Notes: generated by a model from the letters alone, not told the origin. Shown: positions 28,365-38,832, numbered from the stretch's first letter. The stretch: 64,000 bases of DNA from Roseomonas acroporae (GCF_023223525.1 NZ_JALPRX010000046.1:21572-85571); one strand, 5' to 3'. Numbers and translations are program-made.

Positions 28365-29906
28365 ATGCCGCAGAGTGCAGACAAGGTACTCGACCATGCC
28401 CCGCTCTTCCGCGAGCCCGAGTATCGGGAGATGCTCGCGCGGAAGAAGGCGGAATTCGAGAACATGCCGCCGCGCGAGGAGGTCCGGAAGGTCGCCGACT
28501 GGACCAAGAGCTGGGAGTACCGGGAGAAGAACTTCGCCCGCGAATCCCTCTCGGTGAACCCGGCCAAGGCCTGCCAGCCGCTCGGCGCCGTGTTCGTCGC
28601 CGCCGGCTTCGAGCGCACGATGAGCTTCGTGCACGGCAGCCAAGGCTGCGTCGCCTACTACCGCAGCCACCTGTCGCGCCACTTCAAGGAGCCGGCCTCG
28701 GCCGTCTCCTCCTCGATGACCGAGGACGCGGCGGTGTTCGGCGGGCTGAACAACATGGTGGACGGCCTCGCCAACACCTACAAGCTGTACAACCCGAAGA
28801 TGATCGCCGTCTCCACCACCTGCATGGCGGAGGTGATCGGCGACGACCTGCAGGCCTTCATCGCCACGGCCAAGCAGAAAAACTCGGTGCCCGGCGACTT
28901 CGACGTCCCCTTCGCCCACACCCCGGCCTTCGTCGGCAGCCACACCACCGGCTACGACAACATGCTCAAGGGCATCCTCGAGCACTTCTGGAAGGGCAGG
29001 GAGCGCCTCGCCGGCTCGACCGCCGTCAACATCATCCCGGGCTTCGACGGCTTCGCGGTGGGCAACAACCGCGAGCTGAAGCGGATGCTCGACGTGATGG
29101 GGGTGGAGTACACCATCCTCTCCGACGTAGCCGACCAGTTCGATACCCCGTCGGACGGCGAGTACCGCATGTACGACGGCGGCACCACGCTGGAATCGGT
29201 GAAGGCGGCGCTCGACGCCAGGGCGACGCTTTCCATGCAGGAGTACTGCTCGCAGAAGTCCCTGGAGTACGCGGCGGGCTTCGGGCAGGAGACCGCCGCC
29301 TTCCACTATCCGATGGGCGTGGCCGGCACCGACGAGTTCCTGATGAAGGTGTCCGAGGTCACCGGTAAGCCGATCCCCGAGGCGCTTCGCATGGAGCGCG
29401 GCCGGCTTCTCGACGCCATGGCCGACAGCCAGTCCTGGCTCCACGGCAAGACCTACGCGGTCTACGGTGACCCGGACTTCGTGTACGGCATGGCGCGCTT
29501 CATCCTGGAGACGGGCGGCGAGCCGAAGCACTGCTTGGCGACCAACGGCAACAAGGCGTGGGAGGAGCAGATGAACGCCCTCTTCGCCTCCTCGCCCTAC
29601 GGCGCCGGCTGCCGGGCATGGCCGGGCAAGGATCTGTGGCACATGCGCTCCCTCCTCGCCACGGAGAAGGCCGACCTGCTGATCGGCAACTCCTACGGCA
29701 AGTACCTGGAGCGCGATACCGGCACCCCGCTGGTGCGCCTGATGTTCCCGATCTTCGACCGGCACCACCACCACCGCTTCCCGGTCTGGGGCTACCAGGG
29801 CGCGCTGCGCGTGCTGGTGACGCTGCTCGACAAGGTGTTCGACCGGCTCGACGACGAGACGATCGAGCCCGGGGTCACCGACTACTCCTACGACCTCACC
29901 CGCTGA
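28365..29906 (+). CDS. nifK: Nitrogenase MoFe protein beta chain NifK
   Basis: A 513-residue subunit with P-cluster ligands C70 (KACQPLGAV), C95 (GSQGCVAYY) and C153 ([12 protein letters not shown]), the same numbering as in Azotobacter. The N-terminal extension that wraps NifD is present ([15 protein letters not shown]). It lies 19 bp downstream of nifD with an AGAGGGATCACG leader. Confidence 0.98.
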   Translation: MPQSADKVLDHAPLFREPEYREMLARKKAEFENMPPREEVRKVADWTKSWEYREKNFARESLSVNPAKACQPLGAVFVAAGFERTMSFVHGSQGCVAYYRSHLSRHFKEPASAVSSSMTEDAAVFGGLNNMVDGLANTYKLYNPKMIAVSTTCMAEVIGDDLQAFIATAKQKNSVPGDFDVPFAHTPAFVGSHTTGYDNMLKGILEHFWKGRERLAGSTAVNIIPGFDGFAVGNNRELKRMLDVMGVEYTILSDVADQFDTPSDGEYRMYDGGTTLESVKAALDARATLSMQEYCSQKSLEYAAGFGQETAAFHYPMGVAGTDEFLMKVSEVTGKPIPEALRMERGRLLDAMADSQSWLHGKTYAVYGDPDFVYGMARFILETGGEPKHCLATNGNKAWEEQMNALFASSPYGAGCRAWPGKDLWHMRSLLATEKADLLIGNSYGKYLERDTGTPLVRLMFPIFDRHHHHRFPVWGYQGALRVLVTLLDKVFDRLDDETIEPGVTDYSYDLTR

Positions 29907-29979
29907 CCCCCGCCGGCCTGGGCGGGAACCGCCGCCCGGGCCCCTTCTCCCGCCCCTTCACGTCGAGACGGAGCCGCCG

Positions 29980-31431
29980 ATGAGCCGGAGCCTGCAGGCC
30001 AAGATCGCCGACGTCTTCAATGAGCCCGGCTGCGATAAGAACGCGGCCAAGGGCGAGAAGGAGCGCAAGAAGGGCTGCTCCAAGCCCCTCACCCCCGGCG
30101 CCGCGGCCGGCGGCTGCGCCTTCGACGGCGCCAAGATCGCGCTGCAGCCGATCACCGACGTGGTCCACCTCGTGCACGGCCCGCTGGCCTGCGAAGGCAA
30201 TGGCTGGGACAACCGGCATGCCGCCAGCAGCGGCCCGATGGTCTACCGCACCGGCTTCACGACCGATCTTGCCGAGATGGACATCATCATGGGCTCGGGC
30301 GAGAAGCGCCTGTACAGGGCGATCCGCGAGGCGGTGGCGCGGCACGACCCGCCTGCCGTCTTCGTCTACGCCACCTGCGTCCCGGCGCTGATCGGCGACG
30401 ACATCGAGGCGGTGTGCCGCCATGCCAGCGAGAAGCTCGGCGTGCCCTGCATCCCGGTGAACGCCCCGGGCTTCGTCGGCTCCAAGAACCTCGGCAACAA
30501 GCTGGCCGGCGAGGCGCTGCTCGACCACGTGATCGGCACGATGGAGCCGGAGTTCACGACGCCGACCGACATCAACATCCTGGGCGAGTACAATCTCTCC
30601 GGCGAGCTGTGGCAGGTCAGGCCGCTGTTCGAGCGGCTCGGCATCCGCCTCCACGCCTGCGTCACCGGCGATGCCCGCTATCGTGAGGTGGCCTCGGCGC
30701 ACCGGGCGCGAGTAAACATGATGGTCTGCTCGACGGCCCTCATCAACATCGCCCGCAAGATGGAGGAACGCTACGGCATCCCCTACTTCGAGGGCTCCTT
30801 CTACGGCATCGAGGACACGTCCACGGCGCTGCGAACCACCGCGGCGCTTCTGGTCCGGCGTGGCGCCCCGGCCGAACTGATCGACCGGACCGAGGCGCTG
30901 ATCGGCGCCGAGGAGGCGCGCGCCTGGGCGCGGATCGCGCCGTACCGCAGATCGCTCGAGGGAAAGCGGGTGCTGCTCTACACCGGCGGCGTGAAATCCT
31001 GGTCGATCGTCTCCGCGCTGATGGAGATCGGCATGGAGATCGTCTCCACCTCCACGCGCAAGTCCACCAGGGAGGACAAGGAGCGGATCAAGGAGATCAT
31101 GAAGACGGACGCGCACATGGTGGACAGCATCCCGCCGCGGGAGATGTACGCCAAGCTGCGGAACGGCGAGGCCGACATCATGCTCTCAGGCGGCCGCACG
31201 CAGTTCACCGCCCTGAAGGCGAAGACGCCCTGGCTCGACATCAACCAGGAGCGGCACGTCGCCTATGCCGGCTACGATGGCATGGTGAACCTGGTGGCCG
31301 AGCTGGCGCGCGCGCTCGACAACCCGGTCTGGCGGGAGGTACGGCGCCCCGCACCGTGGGACGTGCCCGCGTCCGCCGCCGGCGGCAGCTCGCTCGCGGC
31401 GCCCGTCGCCGCCGCGGCGGCAAGGGCCTGA
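29980..31431 (+). CDS. nifE: FeMo-co scaffold protein NifE
   Basis: A 483-residue NifD paralogue that forms the NifEN scaffold on which NifB-co is matured with Mo and homocitrate. It shows the conserved Cys KKGCSKPLTPGAAAGGCAF and VHGPLACEGNGWDNR, and SGELWQVRPLFERLGI. The 73-bp gap after nifK holds a GC-rich dyad (about 29915-29941) but no sigma-54 element, so it is probably read through from nifH. Confidence 0.96.
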   Translation: MSRSLQAKIADVFNEPGCDKNAAKGEKERKKGCSKPLTPGAAAGGCAFDGAKIALQPITDVVHLVHGPLACEGNGWDNRHAASSGPMVYRTGFTTDLAEMDIIMGSGEKRLYRAIREAVARHDPPAVFVYATCVPALIGDDIEAVCRHASEKLGVPCIPVNAPGFVGSKNLGNKLAGEALLDHVIGTMEPEFTTPTDINILGEYNLSGELWQVRPLFERLGIRLHACVTGDARYREVASAHRARVNMMVCSTALINIARKMEERYGIPYFEGSFYGIEDTSTALRTTAALLVRRGAPAELIDRTEALIGAEEARAWARIAPYRRSLEGKRVLLYTGGVKSWSIVSALMEIGMEIVSTSTRKSTREDKERIKEIMKTDAHMVDSIPPREMYAKLRNGEADIMLSGGRTQFTALKAKTPWLDINQERHVAYAGYDGMVNLVAELARALDNPVWREVRRPAPWDVPASAAGGSSLAAPVAAAAARA

Positions 31432-31444
31432 AGGGGAACGCGCG

Positions 31445-32833
31445 ATGGCCGAGATCGTCCATGGCCGCAAGGCCTGCGCCACCAACCCGCTGAAGAGCTC
31501 GGCGCCGCTCGGCGCTGCCCTGGCCTATCTCGGCATGGAAGGATCGGTGCCGCTGCTCCACGGCAGCCAGGGCTGCACCTCCTTCGCGCTCACCCTCGCG
31601 GTGCGTCACTTCAAGGAGGCGATTCCCCTCCAGACCACGGCGATGGACGAGGTCGCGACCATCCTCGGTGGCGCCGGCAATCTTGAGGAGGCGATCCTCA
31701 ACCTGCACAAGCGCATGAAGCCGCGCTTCATCGGCATCGCCTCCACCGCGCTGGTCGAGACCCGCGGCGAGGACTACGTGGGCGAACTGGGGACGATCCT
31801 TCGGAAGAACGCATCGCTGCGCGGGACCAGCATCGTCTACGCCTCGACGCCCGACTATGCCGGCGCGCTGGAGGATGGCTGGTCCAGGGCGGTCGCGGCG
31901 ATCATCGATGCACTGGTCGAGCCGGGCGGAGCCATCGGGCCGCTCTCGCGCCAGGTCAACATCCTGCCCGGCGTGCACCAGACGACGGCCGACATCGAGG
32001 AGATCGTCGCCATCGTCGAGGCCTTCGGGCTTTCGCCGATGGTCCTTCCCGACATCTCCGGCTCGCTCGACGGCACGGTGCCTTCGCAGTATCAGCCGAC
32101 CACCTGGGGTGGGGCGCGGCCCGAGCAGGTGGCCAGGATGGGCCAGGCGCTGCACACCATCGCCATCGGCGAGCACATGCGCCATCCGGCCGGGCGCCTG
32201 CGCGAGCGCACCGGCGTGCCGGTGACGCTGTTCCCGACCCTGCTGGGACTGGAGGCGGGCGATCGCCTCGTCTCGCTGCTGATGGAGCTCTCGGGTCGTA
32301 CCGCGCCGGCGCGCCTGCGGCGGCAACGCAGCCAGCTCGAGGACGCGATGCTGGATGGCCACTTCTTCTTTGGCGGTCGCCGCGTGGCGATCGGCAGCGA
32401 TCCGGACCTGCTGTACGGCCTCGCCGCCTTCTTCCATGTCATGGGTGCCGAGGTGGTGGCGGCCGTGGCCTCCACCGGCAATTCCGCCCTCCTCGAGCGC
32501 ATCCCCACGCAGCGCGTGGTGATCGGCGACCTGCAGGACCTGGAGGACGCGGCGGCGGCGGCCGGCGCCGAACTGCTCGTCACCAACAGCCATGGCCGGC
32601 AGGCAGCCGAGCGGCTCCACCTGCCGCATCTGCGCGTCGGCTTCCCGATCTTCGACCGCATCGGCTCCACGCATCGCTGCACGGCCGGCTATCGCGGCAC
32701 GCGGGACCTGATCTTCGAGGTCGCCAACATCGCCCAGGCCGGGCTGCACGCGCACGGCCCTGGGGATTTCGCGGACGTGCTGCCCGGAGAGAAGGAGGCA
32801 TCCCATGCATGTGCGCCAGTTGCAGCTGGTTGA
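31445..32833 (+). CDS. nifN: FeMo-co scaffold protein NifN
   Basis: A 462-residue NifK paralogue pairing with NifE. Conserved strings are ACATNPLKSSAPLGAALAYLG, LLHGSQGCTSFALTLAVRHF and VTNSHGRQAAERL. It starts 13 bp after nifE, and its last 29 bases overlap the nifX start. Confidence 0.96.
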   Translation: MAEIVHGRKACATNPLKSSAPLGAALAYLGMEGSVPLLHGSQGCTSFALTLAVRHFKEAIPLQTTAMDEVATILGGAGNLEEAILNLHKRMKPRFIGIASTALVETRGEDYVGELGTILRKNASLRGTSIVYASTPDYAGALEDGWSRAVAAIIDALVEPGGAIGPLSRQVNILPGVHQTTADIEEIVAIVEAFGLSPMVLPDISGSLDGTVPSQYQPTTWGGARPEQVARMGQALHTIAIGEHMRHPAGRLRERTGVPVTLFPTLLGLEAGDRLVSLLMELSGRTAPARLRRQRSQLEDAMLDGHFFFGGRRVAIGSDPDLLYGLAAFFHVMGAEVVAAVASTGNSALLERIPTQRVVIGDLQDLEDAAAAAGAELLVTNSHGRQAAERLHLPHLRVGFPIFDRIGSTHRCTAGYRGTRDLIFEVANIAQAGLHAHGPGDFADVLPGEKEASHACAPVAAG

Positions 32834-33284
32834 GAAGGGGGCGGCCGAAGACGCCGGCCCGGTCCTGCGCGTCGCCATCGCGACGCAGGACATGAAATCC
32901 CTGAACGCCCATTTCGGCTCCGCCCGGCGCTTCGCCATCTACGAGGTGACGCCGGGAACCAGCCGTTTCGTGCGGGCCGTCAGCTTCGACGACACCAGCG
33001 ACGAGTCCGGCAGCCACAGGACCGACGGTGACGACAGGATCGGCCCGAAGGTGGCGTCGATCGCCTGCTGCACGCTGCTTTTCGTGCTGGCGATCGGCGG
33101 CCCGGCCGCGGCCAAGGTGGTCGGCGCCCGCATCCATCCCGTGAAGCTGCCCGCGCCGGAGCCGATCGAGGACATCATCCGCAAGGTCCAGGCGATGATG
33201 ACCGGCAACCCTCCGCCCTGGCTGCGCAAGGCGATGGCGCTGGGGCAGCCACGCAGCATGGACCATCTGGACGACGAGGACTGA
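32805..33284 (+). CDS. nifX: NifX, FeMo-co/NifB-co carrier
   Basis: A 159-residue protein of the NifX/NafY fold that binds NifB-co or the VK-cluster between NifB and NifEN. LRVAIATQDMKSLNAHFGSA and IACCTLLFVLAIGGPAAAKVV are typical. ATG 32805 is inside the end of nifN (29-bp overlap) with a strong GAAGGAGG site, so the pair is translationally coupled. Confidence 0.94.
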   Translation: MHVRQLQLVEKGAAEDAGPVLRVAIATQDMKSLNAHFGSARRFAIYEVTPGTSRFVRAVSFDDTSDESGSHRTDGDDRIGPKVASIACCTLLFVLAIGGPAAAKVVGARIHPVKLPAPEPIEDIIRKVQAMMTGNPPPWLRKAMALGQPRSMDHLDDED

Positions 33285-33287
33285 CCG

Positions 33288-33764
33288 ATGAGCGACGCCG
33301 AGACCCTGGCCCCGACACCGGCCGCCGACCCGCTGCGGACACCCTTCCTGCAATGCCTGATCGGCCGTATCCGCGCCGAGGACAGCTACGGCGCCTGGGA
33401 GAAGCGGAGCGACGAGTCGCTGCTGGCAGAGTACGTCGTCACGAAGGAGCAGCGCCGCGCCATCCCGATCATCAGCGACCCCGACCCGGAGGTGATCGCC
33501 CGCGTCGAGCAGTTCTACCAGGCGGTAGGGCTCGCGGTGGAGCGCGCCACGCGGGTGATGGCCACGCCGATGATGAAGATGAGCCACGAGGGCTTCGGCC
33601 GGGTGGTGCTGATCGCCGGTCGGCTGGTAGTGCTGGCCCGCAGCCTGCGCGACGTGCACCGCTTCGGCTTCGACAGCCTGGAGAAGCTGGCCGCCGAGGG
33701 CACCAAGGCGGTCGAGCAGGCCGTCGCGATGATCGAGGCCCATCCCGAGCTGGCGCGTGGCTGA
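33288..33764 (+). CDS. NifX-associated nitrogen fixation protein (DUF269)
   Basis: A 158-residue protein with the DUF269 pattern ([39 protein letters not shown]), almost always next to nifX. Its biochemical role is unknown. It starts 3 bp after nifX and has the same orientation and operon. Confidence 0.92.
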   Translation: MSDAETLAPTPAADPLRTPFLQCLIGRIRAEDSYGAWEKRSDESLLAEYVVTKEQRRAIPIISDPDPEVIARVEQFYQAVGLAVERATRVMATPMMKMSHEGFGRVVLIAGRLVVLARSLRDVHRFGFDSLEKLAAEGTKAVEQAVAMIEAHPELARG

Positions 33765-33774
33765 GGAGGGCACG

Positions 33775-33975
33775 ATGAGCGGAACCGAGACCCTGAAGGC
33801 GGAGATCAAGAAGCTCTCCGCCCAGGCGATGCAGGCGAAGATGGACCTGCACGATCTTTCCGAGGAACTCCCGGTCAACTGGGAGAGCATCCTCGAGGTG
33901 GCGGGCCGTACGCACAGCGCCTATGCCAGCCTGACCGCGAAGCGCGCCGAGCTGAAGCGCCTGGAAGGAGGCTGA
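33775..33975 (+). CDS. Small nif-associated protein (DUF683/CCE_0567 family)
   Basis: A 66-residue mostly helical protein. LKAEIKKLSAQAMQAKMDLHDLSE and LPVNWESI (split around residue 31) are typical of the DUF683 family that sits between DUF269 and the nif ferredoxin. ATG 33775 follows TGAGGAGGG, 10 bp after the DUF269 stop. Function unknown. Confidence 0.9.
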   Translation: MSGTETLKAEIKKLSAQAMQAKMDLHDLSEELPVNWESILEVAGRTHSAYASLTAKRAELKRLEGG

Positions 33976-33978
33976 CCC

Positions 33979-34266
33979 ATGACCGCAGCCCAGACCGTCA
34001 CCCGCGACGGCCGCGCCTGGCAGGCGCAATACCTGCTGTCGATCGACGACAAGACCTGCATCGGCTGCGGTCGCTGCTACAAGGTCTGCGGCCGCGGGGT
34101 GATGACGTTGCGTGGCGTCAACGAGGACGGCGAGATCGTCGATCTCGACGAGGACGACATCGAGCGCAAGGTGATGGCGATGGACGATGCCGGCGCCTGC
34201 ATCGGCTGCGGCGCCTGCGCCCGGGTCTGCCCCGCCAACTGCCAGAAGCACGGCCCGCTGAACTGA
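33979..34266 (+). CDS. fdxB: Nif-specific ferredoxin III (FdxB)
   Basis: A 95-residue 2[4Fe-4S] ferredoxin with ligands C27-X2-C30-X2-C33-X3-C37 and C74-X2-C77-X2-C80-X3-C84, separated by a 36-residue acidic insert (DEDDIERKVMAMDDAGA). This long spacing marks the nif-specific ferredoxin III group. It likely supplies electrons for cofactor synthesis. It lies 3 bp after the DUF683 gene. Confidence 0.93.
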   Translation: MTAAQTVTRDGRAWQAQYLLSIDDKTCIGCGRCYKVCGRGVMTLRGVNEDGEIVDLDEDDIERKVMAMDDAGACIGCGACARVCPANCQKHGPLN

Positions 34267-34279
34267 GGAGACCGGGGAC

Positions 34280-34921
34280 ATGAACGCGACCGACGTCTAT
34301 GCGTGGCTCTCCGGCGGCAGCCAGCGCGGCGCCTGCGACGGCTTCGATGCGCATGTCCTGGCCTCCGTCCTCGCCATCGGCATCGCCGAATCCGCCAACG
34401 GTCATTCGCCGGTGACGGAGTCGGTCGGCCTGTCCGGCGAGGCGCTGGCCGGCCTCGCCGCCGAGGTGTTCCCGCATGCCGCGGCGGTCTTCGCGCGGGT
34501 GCGCCATGAGACGCTGGCGGCGCGACCGGCCGACGAGGACTGCCTGCGCGAGCTGCTGCGGCGGCACAGCACGGAGGGCAGCGGCTTCCAGTCCTGCCTG
34601 GCCGATGTCGTCGCGCGCCGCTGCATGCGGCCGAACCACCTGTGGCAGGATCTCGGCCTGCGTAGCCGGCGCGAGCTGTCATGGCTGATGGCCCGCCATT
34701 TCGAGCCGCTGGCGAGCCGCAACGGCAAGGACATGAAGTGGAAGAAATTCCTCTACCGTACCATCTGCCGTGACGACGGCTACCGTCTTTGCGCCGCGCC
34801 GATCTGCTCGGAGTGCGACGATTTCGAGGCATGCTTCGGCGAGGAGAACGGCGAGAGCCTGATCGCGCGCGTGCATCGTGACGCCGATCCCGTCGCCGGC
34901 GCCGCGATGGCGGCCGGCTAA
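34280..34921 (+). CDS. nifQ: NifQ, molybdenum donor for FeMo-co
   Basis: A 213-residue protein ending in the NifQ motif C171-X4-C176-X2-C179-X5-C185, which holds the Mo-Fe-S cluster delivered to NifEN/NifH. The helical upstream part (FQSCLADVVARRCMRPNHLWQDLGL) is typical. Last gene of the nifHDKENX unit; a GC-rich hairpin follows at 34952. Confidence 0.94.
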   Translation: MNATDVYAWLSGGSQRGACDGFDAHVLASVLAIGIAESANGHSPVTESVGLSGEALAGLAAEVFPHAAAVFARVRHETLAARPADEDCLRELLRRHSTEGSGFQSCLADVVARRCMRPNHLWQDLGLRSRRELSWLMARHFEPLASRNGKDMKWKKFLYRTICRDDGYRLCAAPICSECDDFEACFGEENGESLIARVHRDADPVAGAAMAAG

Positions 34922-34951
34922 GTCCTCGGGAAGGCGCCGTACGGGAGTCAT

Positions 34952-34983
34952 ACCGGCCGGTCGGGCCGCCGTGCCCGGCCGGT
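34952..34983 (+). terminator. Hairpin after nifQ
   Basis: Nine-bp perfect stem (34952-34960 with 34975-34983, accggccgg) with a 14-nt loop, 31 bp after the nifQ stop. No U-tract. It is the only obvious end signal of the nifH operon. Confidence 0.5.
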
Positions 34984-35455
34984 CCGTCGCGCGCGTACCG
35001 GCTGTCGGCGCATGGGTGCGCCACCGGCGGACCGGCAGCACCGGATCCGGCGACGCCGGGCACTGAGCCGCCAAACGGCCAACGCATTCTCCTCGCCGTT
35101 CCTGGGAAGGATGCCACCGCCTGCGCGGTCGCCGCACGTTCCTCGCCATTGCCAAGGCGCACGGCCTCCTGAACCCGTGTCAGGACGGCGGGTGCGCTCC
35201 TGCGTCGTCATCGCGAAGGGTGGCCACGTCGCCGGATCGCGTCGCCGGAGCGCCGCGCCCGGGACGGGCAGGGCACTGCCGGTCGATCGCTGAACGCCGC
35301 GCTGCGCCAGGACGGAAGCGGGCCGGGGAGGACGCGGCCCGACCCGCTCGGCGCAGATACCCCACGCAGCGCGCGTTCCGCCCGGCCGCCGATGACGTGG
35401 CCGGATGACGATTCGTCCGACGCGCCGCGTCGTCCGACGACGAGGCGGGAAGGAC
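34984..35455. other. Long stretch without a recognisable gene
   Basis: Between the nifQ hairpin and the next NifA-controlled promoter there are about 470 bp in which I see no protein family, repeat or RNA. The open frames on both strands have Arg/Pro/Gly-rich compositional-noise sequence. It is the longest unexplained gap in the nif island. Confidence 0.6.
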
Positions 35456-35468
35456 GCGACACTGTCGT

Positions 35469-35484
35469 TGTCGACATTGCGACA
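35469..35484 (+). promoter_or_regulatory. NifA activator site inside an inverted repeat
   Basis: TGT-cgacattgcg-ACA is a perfect NifA site. It is embedded in a larger dyad: gacactgtcg (35457-35466) and cgacagtgtc (35480-35489) pair around it. It lies 62 bp before the -24 GG at 35547. Confidence 0.88.
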
Positions 35485-35545
35485 GTGTCGGGGGCAGGCA
35501 TCGGGGAATGCGGTCACTGCACTGGAATCAATGGCTGATTCCTTC

Positions 35546-35561
35546 TGGCACAACCCTTGCT
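35546..35561 (+). promoter_or_regulatory. Sigma-54 promoter of iscA-nifUS-cysE-nifW-fixABCX
   Basis: TGGCAC-aaccc-TTGCT matches the -24/-12 consensus exactly. It lies 41 bp before the ATG at 35603. Confidence 0.93.
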
Positions 35562-35602
35562 CAATCCTTTTCCGAAGGCTTCACGCAGGATCGGGGGCAG
35601 GG

Positions 35603-35923
35603 ATGATCGAGTTGACAGACAGTGCCATCAGCGCGGTGCGCACGGCGCTCGAACGTTCCGGAACACCGGATGCGGGCCTGCGCGTCATGGTCCAGGCGGG
35701 TGGCTGCGCCGGCTTCAAGTACATGCTCGGCATCGTCGAGCAGCCCGATCCGAACGACCTGGTGCTGGAGAAGGATGGTGTCCGCATCTTCGTCGAGCCG
35801 TCGAGCGAGCCGCACCTGAAGGGAACCAGGGTGGATTTCGTGGTGGCCCTGGAAGGATCCGGCTTCGCCTTCGACAATCCCAACGCGGCGAGCAAGTGCT
35901 CCTGCGGCAAGTCCTTCGGCTGA
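35603..35923 (+). CDS. iscA: Nif-type IscA/HesB iron-sulfur carrier
   Basis: A 106-residue A-type carrier with the three conserved cysteines C35 (GGCAGFKY), C99 and C101 (KCSCGKSFG). It takes Fe-S clusters from NifU to target proteins. The start at 35603 gives a normal length. First gene of the NifA-controlled unit and 11 bp before nifU. The symbol is generic (nif IscA). Confidence 0.93.
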   Translation: MIELTDSAISAVRTALERSGTPDAGLRVMVQAGGCAGFKYMLGIVEQPDPNDLVLEKDGVRIFVEPSSEPHLKGTRVDFVVALEGSGFAFDNPNAASKCSCGKSFG

Positions 35924-35934
35924 GGAGGCGTGCC

Positions 35935-36858
35935 ATGTGGGACTACACCGACAAGGTCAAGGAACTCTTCTACAACCCGAAGAACGCGGGCGTTCTGGAG
36001 GAGGCCAACGCGGTCGGCGAGGTCGGCGCCATCTCCTGCGGCGACGCTCTGAAGCTGATGCTCAAGGTCGATCCCCAGACCGAGGTGATCACCGAGGCGA
36101 AATTCCAGACCTTCGGCTGCGGCTCCGCCATCGCCTCCTCCTCCGCCCTGACGGAGATGGTGATCGGCAAGACCGTCGACGAGGCGATGGCGCTGACCAA
36201 CCAGGACATCGCCGACTATCTCGGCGGCCTGCCGCCGGAGAAGATGCACTGCTCCGTGATGGGCCACGAGGCGCTGCGCGCGGCCATCGCCAACTGGAAG
36301 GGCGAGGCCTGGGTCGACGACCATGAGGAAGGCGCGCTGGTCTGCAAGTGCTTCGGCGTGGACGAGGGCATGGTCGAGCGGGCGATCCGGATCAACGGCC
36401 TGACCAGCGTCGAGCAGGTGACGCACTTCACCAAGGCCGCCGGTAGCTGCGGCACCTGCGTCGAGGCGGTGGAGGGCGTGCTCGCGCGCACCAACGCCGC
36501 CATGGTGGCCGAGGGCAAGCTGGAGGCGGCGCTCGCCTTCGATCCCGCGAATTCCGTTCCCGCGCCGCGCCGGGCGAGGCAGAAGCAGTCGCCGCTGGCG
36601 CCCGTGAAGAAGGGCAGCCTGACCACGCTGCAGAAGATCCGCCTGGTCGAGAGCGCGATCGAGGAGCTGCGCCCGTTCCTGAAGCGGGACGGCGGCGACT
36701 GCGAGCTGGTGGACGTGGATGGCGACCGCGTCCTGGTCAAGCTCTCCGGCGCCTGTGTCGGCTGCCAGATGGCCAGCGTCACGGTCAACGGCATCCAGGA
36801 GAAGCTGATCGAGCTGATCGGCCAGCCGCTCCGCGTCATTCCCGTCCCGAGCCATTGA
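35935..36858 (+). CDS. nifU: Iron-sulfur scaffold NifU
   Basis: A 307-residue three-domain NifU: N-terminal IscU-like scaffold with C35, C62 and C106; central [2Fe-2S] domain with C137, C139, C172 and C175 (CKCFGV, CGTC); C-terminal Nfu domain with C274-X2-C277 (CVGCQM). It assembles clusters with sulfur from NifS. ATG 35935 follows TGAGGAGGCGTGCC. Full length, no missing ligand. Confidence 0.96.
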   Translation: MWDYTDKVKELFYNPKNAGVLEEANAVGEVGAISCGDALKLMLKVDPQTEVITEAKFQTFGCGSAIASSSALTEMVIGKTVDEAMALTNQDIADYLGGLPPEKMHCSVMGHEALRAAIANWKGEAWVDDHEEGALVCKCFGVDEGMVERAIRINGLTSVEQVTHFTKAAGSCGTCVEAVEGVLARTNAAMVAEGKLEAALAFDPANSVPAPRRARQKQSPLAPVKKGSLTTLQKIRLVESAIEELRPFLKRDGGDCELVDVDGDRVLVKLSGACVGCQMASVTVNGIQEKLIELIGQPLRVIPVPSH

Positions 36859-36869
36859 GGAGCAGGCCC

Positions 36870-38066
36870 ATGCGACCCGTCTACCTCGACAACAACGCCA
36901 CCACGCGGGTCGATCCCGCCATCGTGGAGGTGATGCTGCCCTTCTTCACGGAGCAGTTCGGCAACGCCTCCTCCATGCACGCCTTCGGCTCCTCCGTCGG
37001 CGGCGCGCTGCGCTTCGCGCGGCAGCAGATGCAGGCGCTGCTCGGCGCGGAGTTCGACCACGAGATCGTCTGGACCGGCGGCGGCACGGAGTCCGACAAC
37101 ACGGCGCTGCTCTCGGCGCTGGAGACGCAGGGCGGCCGCGACGAGATCGTCACCACGGCGGTCGAGCACCCCGCCATCCTCAACACCTGCGCCTGGCTGG
37201 AGAAGAGTCGCGGCATCAAGGTCCACTACATCCCGGTGGACAGTCGCGGCCGGCTCGACATCGAGGCCTATCGCCGCGCCCTCTCGCCGCGCACCGCCAT
37301 CGCCTCCGTCATGTGGGCCAACAACGAGACCGGCACGATCTTTCCGGTCGAGGTGCTGGCGGAGCTGGCGCACGAGGCCGGCGCGCTGTTCCACACCGAT
37401 GCGGTGCAGGCCGTCGGCAAGGTGCCGATGACACTCAGGGATTCGGAGATCGACCTCCTCTCCCTCTCCGGCCACAAGCTGCATGCGCCGAAGGGCATCG
37501 GCGCGCTCTATGTCCGCAAGGGCGTGCGTCTGCGGCCGCTGATCCGCGGCGGCCATCAGGAGCGCGGTCGGCGCGCCGGCACCGAGAACGTGCCGGGGAT
37601 CATCGGCCTCGGCAAGGCCGCCGAGCTGGCGCTGCTGCACATGGACGAGGAGAACACCCGCGTCCGCGCCCTGCGCGACCGGCTGGAGAAGGGGCTGCTG
37701 CAGCGCATCGGCAACAGCTTCGTCACCGGCGACGCCGGCAGCCGCCTGCCCAACACCAGCAACATCGCCTTCGAGTACGTGGAAGGCGAGGGCATCCTGC
37801 TGCTGCTGAGCAAGGCCGGCATCGCGGCCTCCTCCGGCTCCGCCTGCACCTCCGGCTCGCTGGAGCCTTCGCACGTGCTGCGGGCGATGAACGTCCCCTA
37901 CACGGCGGCGCACGGCGCCATCCGCTTCTCCTTCTCCCGCGACAACGTGGACGAGGACGTGGACCAGGTGCTGGAGGCGCTGCCGCCCATCATCGAGAAG
38001 CTGCGCGCCCTGTCGCCCTTCTGGGCCAAGGATGGCGCCACCGGCTTCTCCCCGAGCTATGTGTGA
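36870..38066 (+). CDS. nifS: Cysteine desulfurase NifS
   Basis: A 398-residue PLP enzyme that gives persulfide sulfur to NifU. The PLP lysine is K203 ([10 protein letters not shown]) and the active-site cysteine is C326 ([10 protein letters not shown]); [12 protein letters not shown] opens the protein. ATG 36870 was preferred to the frame start at 36855 because of the GAGGAGC site and the conserved N-terminus. Confidence 0.96.
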   Translation: MRPVYLDNNATTRVDPAIVEVMLPFFTEQFGNASSMHAFGSSVGGALRFARQQMQALLGAEFDHEIVWTGGGTESDNTALLSALETQGGRDEIVTTAVEHPAILNTCAWLEKSRGIKVHYIPVDSRGRLDIEAYRRALSPRTAIASVMWANNETGTIFPVEVLAELAHEAGALFHTDAVQAVGKVPMTLRDSEIDLLSLSGHKLHAPKGIGALYVRKGVRLRPLIRGGHQERGRRAGTENVPGIIGLGKAAELALLHMDEENTRVRALRDRLEKGLLQRIGNSFVTGDAGSRLPNTSNIAFEYVEGEGILLLLSKAGIAASSGSACTSGSLEPSHVLRAMNVPYTAAHGAIRFSFSRDNVDEDVDQVLEALPPIIEKLRALSPFWAKDGATGFSPSYV

Positions 38067-38073
38067 GGGCGTG

Positions 38074-38832
38074 ATGCCGGTCGCCGCGGACCTCGCCGTG
38101 CTGTCCGGGCCGGCGCCGCGTCGCCCCGGCCTCTGGCGCACGCTGCGCGGCGACGTCGCCTGCGTGCAGGCGCGCGATCCCGCGGCACGCTTCACGCTGG
38201 AGATCCTGCTCACCTACCCCGGCGTGCACGCGGTGCTGGCGCACCGCCTCGCCAACCGGCTGTGGCGGAGCGGGTTGCGCTTCCCGGCGCGGCTGCTCTC
38301 CTGGCTCGCCCGCGCCGCCACCAACGTCGACATCCATCCCGGCGCCACGATCGGCCAGCGCCTCTTCATCGATCACGGCGCCGGCGTGGTGATCGGCGAG
38401 ACGGCCGAGATCGGCGACGACGTCACGCTGTACCACGGAGTCACGCTGGGTGGCACCACCTGGTCCGCCGGCAAACGGCATCCGACTCTGCGCGACGGCG
38501 TGCTGGTCGGCGCCGGGGCCAAGGTGCTGGGCCCGGTCGAGGTCGGCGCCGGCGCGCGCGTCGGCGCCAATGCCGTCGTGATGCAGGACGTGCCGCCCGG
38601 CATGACCGTCGTCGGCATTCCCGGCCGCGTGGTGATCGGCAAGCAGGAGCGCCGCCGCATCGACGGGCGCATCGATCTCGACCACCACCTGATGCCCGAC
38701 CCGGTGGGCGAGGCCATCTCGGCCCTGCTCGACCGCATCGCCTTCCTGGAGACGCGCGTCGCCCATCTGCAGCGGGGCGAGGCGGCGGCACCGGCACGCT
38801 GCGACACCTGCGAGGAGCAAGGCAACCGATGA
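38074..38832 (+). CDS. cysE: Serine O-acetyltransferase of the nif cluster (CysE/NifP)
   Basis: A 252-residue acetyltransferase with left-handed beta-helix hexapeptides ([23 protein letters not shown], read in two halves) and the catalytic GVTLGGTTW region. It makes O-acetylserine, boosting cysteine supply for NifS, the role known as NifP. The N-terminal domain is shorter than in housekeeping CysE. Start could be ATG 38074 or 38059; 38074 has gaggg just upstream. The 3' end overlaps nifW by four bases. Confidence 0.9.
   Translation: MPVAADLAVLSGPAPRRPGLWRTLRGDVACVQARDPAARFTLEILLTYPGVHAVLAHRLANRLWRSGLRFPARLLSWLARAATNVDIHPGATIGQRLFIDHGAGVVIGETAEIGDDVTLYHGVTLGGTTWSAGKRHPTLRDGVLVGAGAKVLGPVEVGAGARVGANAVVMQDVPPGMTVVGIPGRVVIGKQERRRIDGRIDLDHHLMPDPVGEAISALLDRIAFLETRVAHLQRGEAAAPARCDTCEEQGNR

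Noticed and set aside
29907..29979. Separate sigma-54 promoter for nifE
   Set aside because: No TGGCAY-N5-TTGCW element or TGT-N10-ACA site exists in the 73-bp gap; only a GC-rich dyad is present.
34948..35553. 201-residue minus-strand frame in the nifQ-iscA gap
   Set aside because: The sequence is Arg/Pro/Gly-rich with no recognisable domain and covers the NifA site and sigma-54 promoter of the opposite strand.
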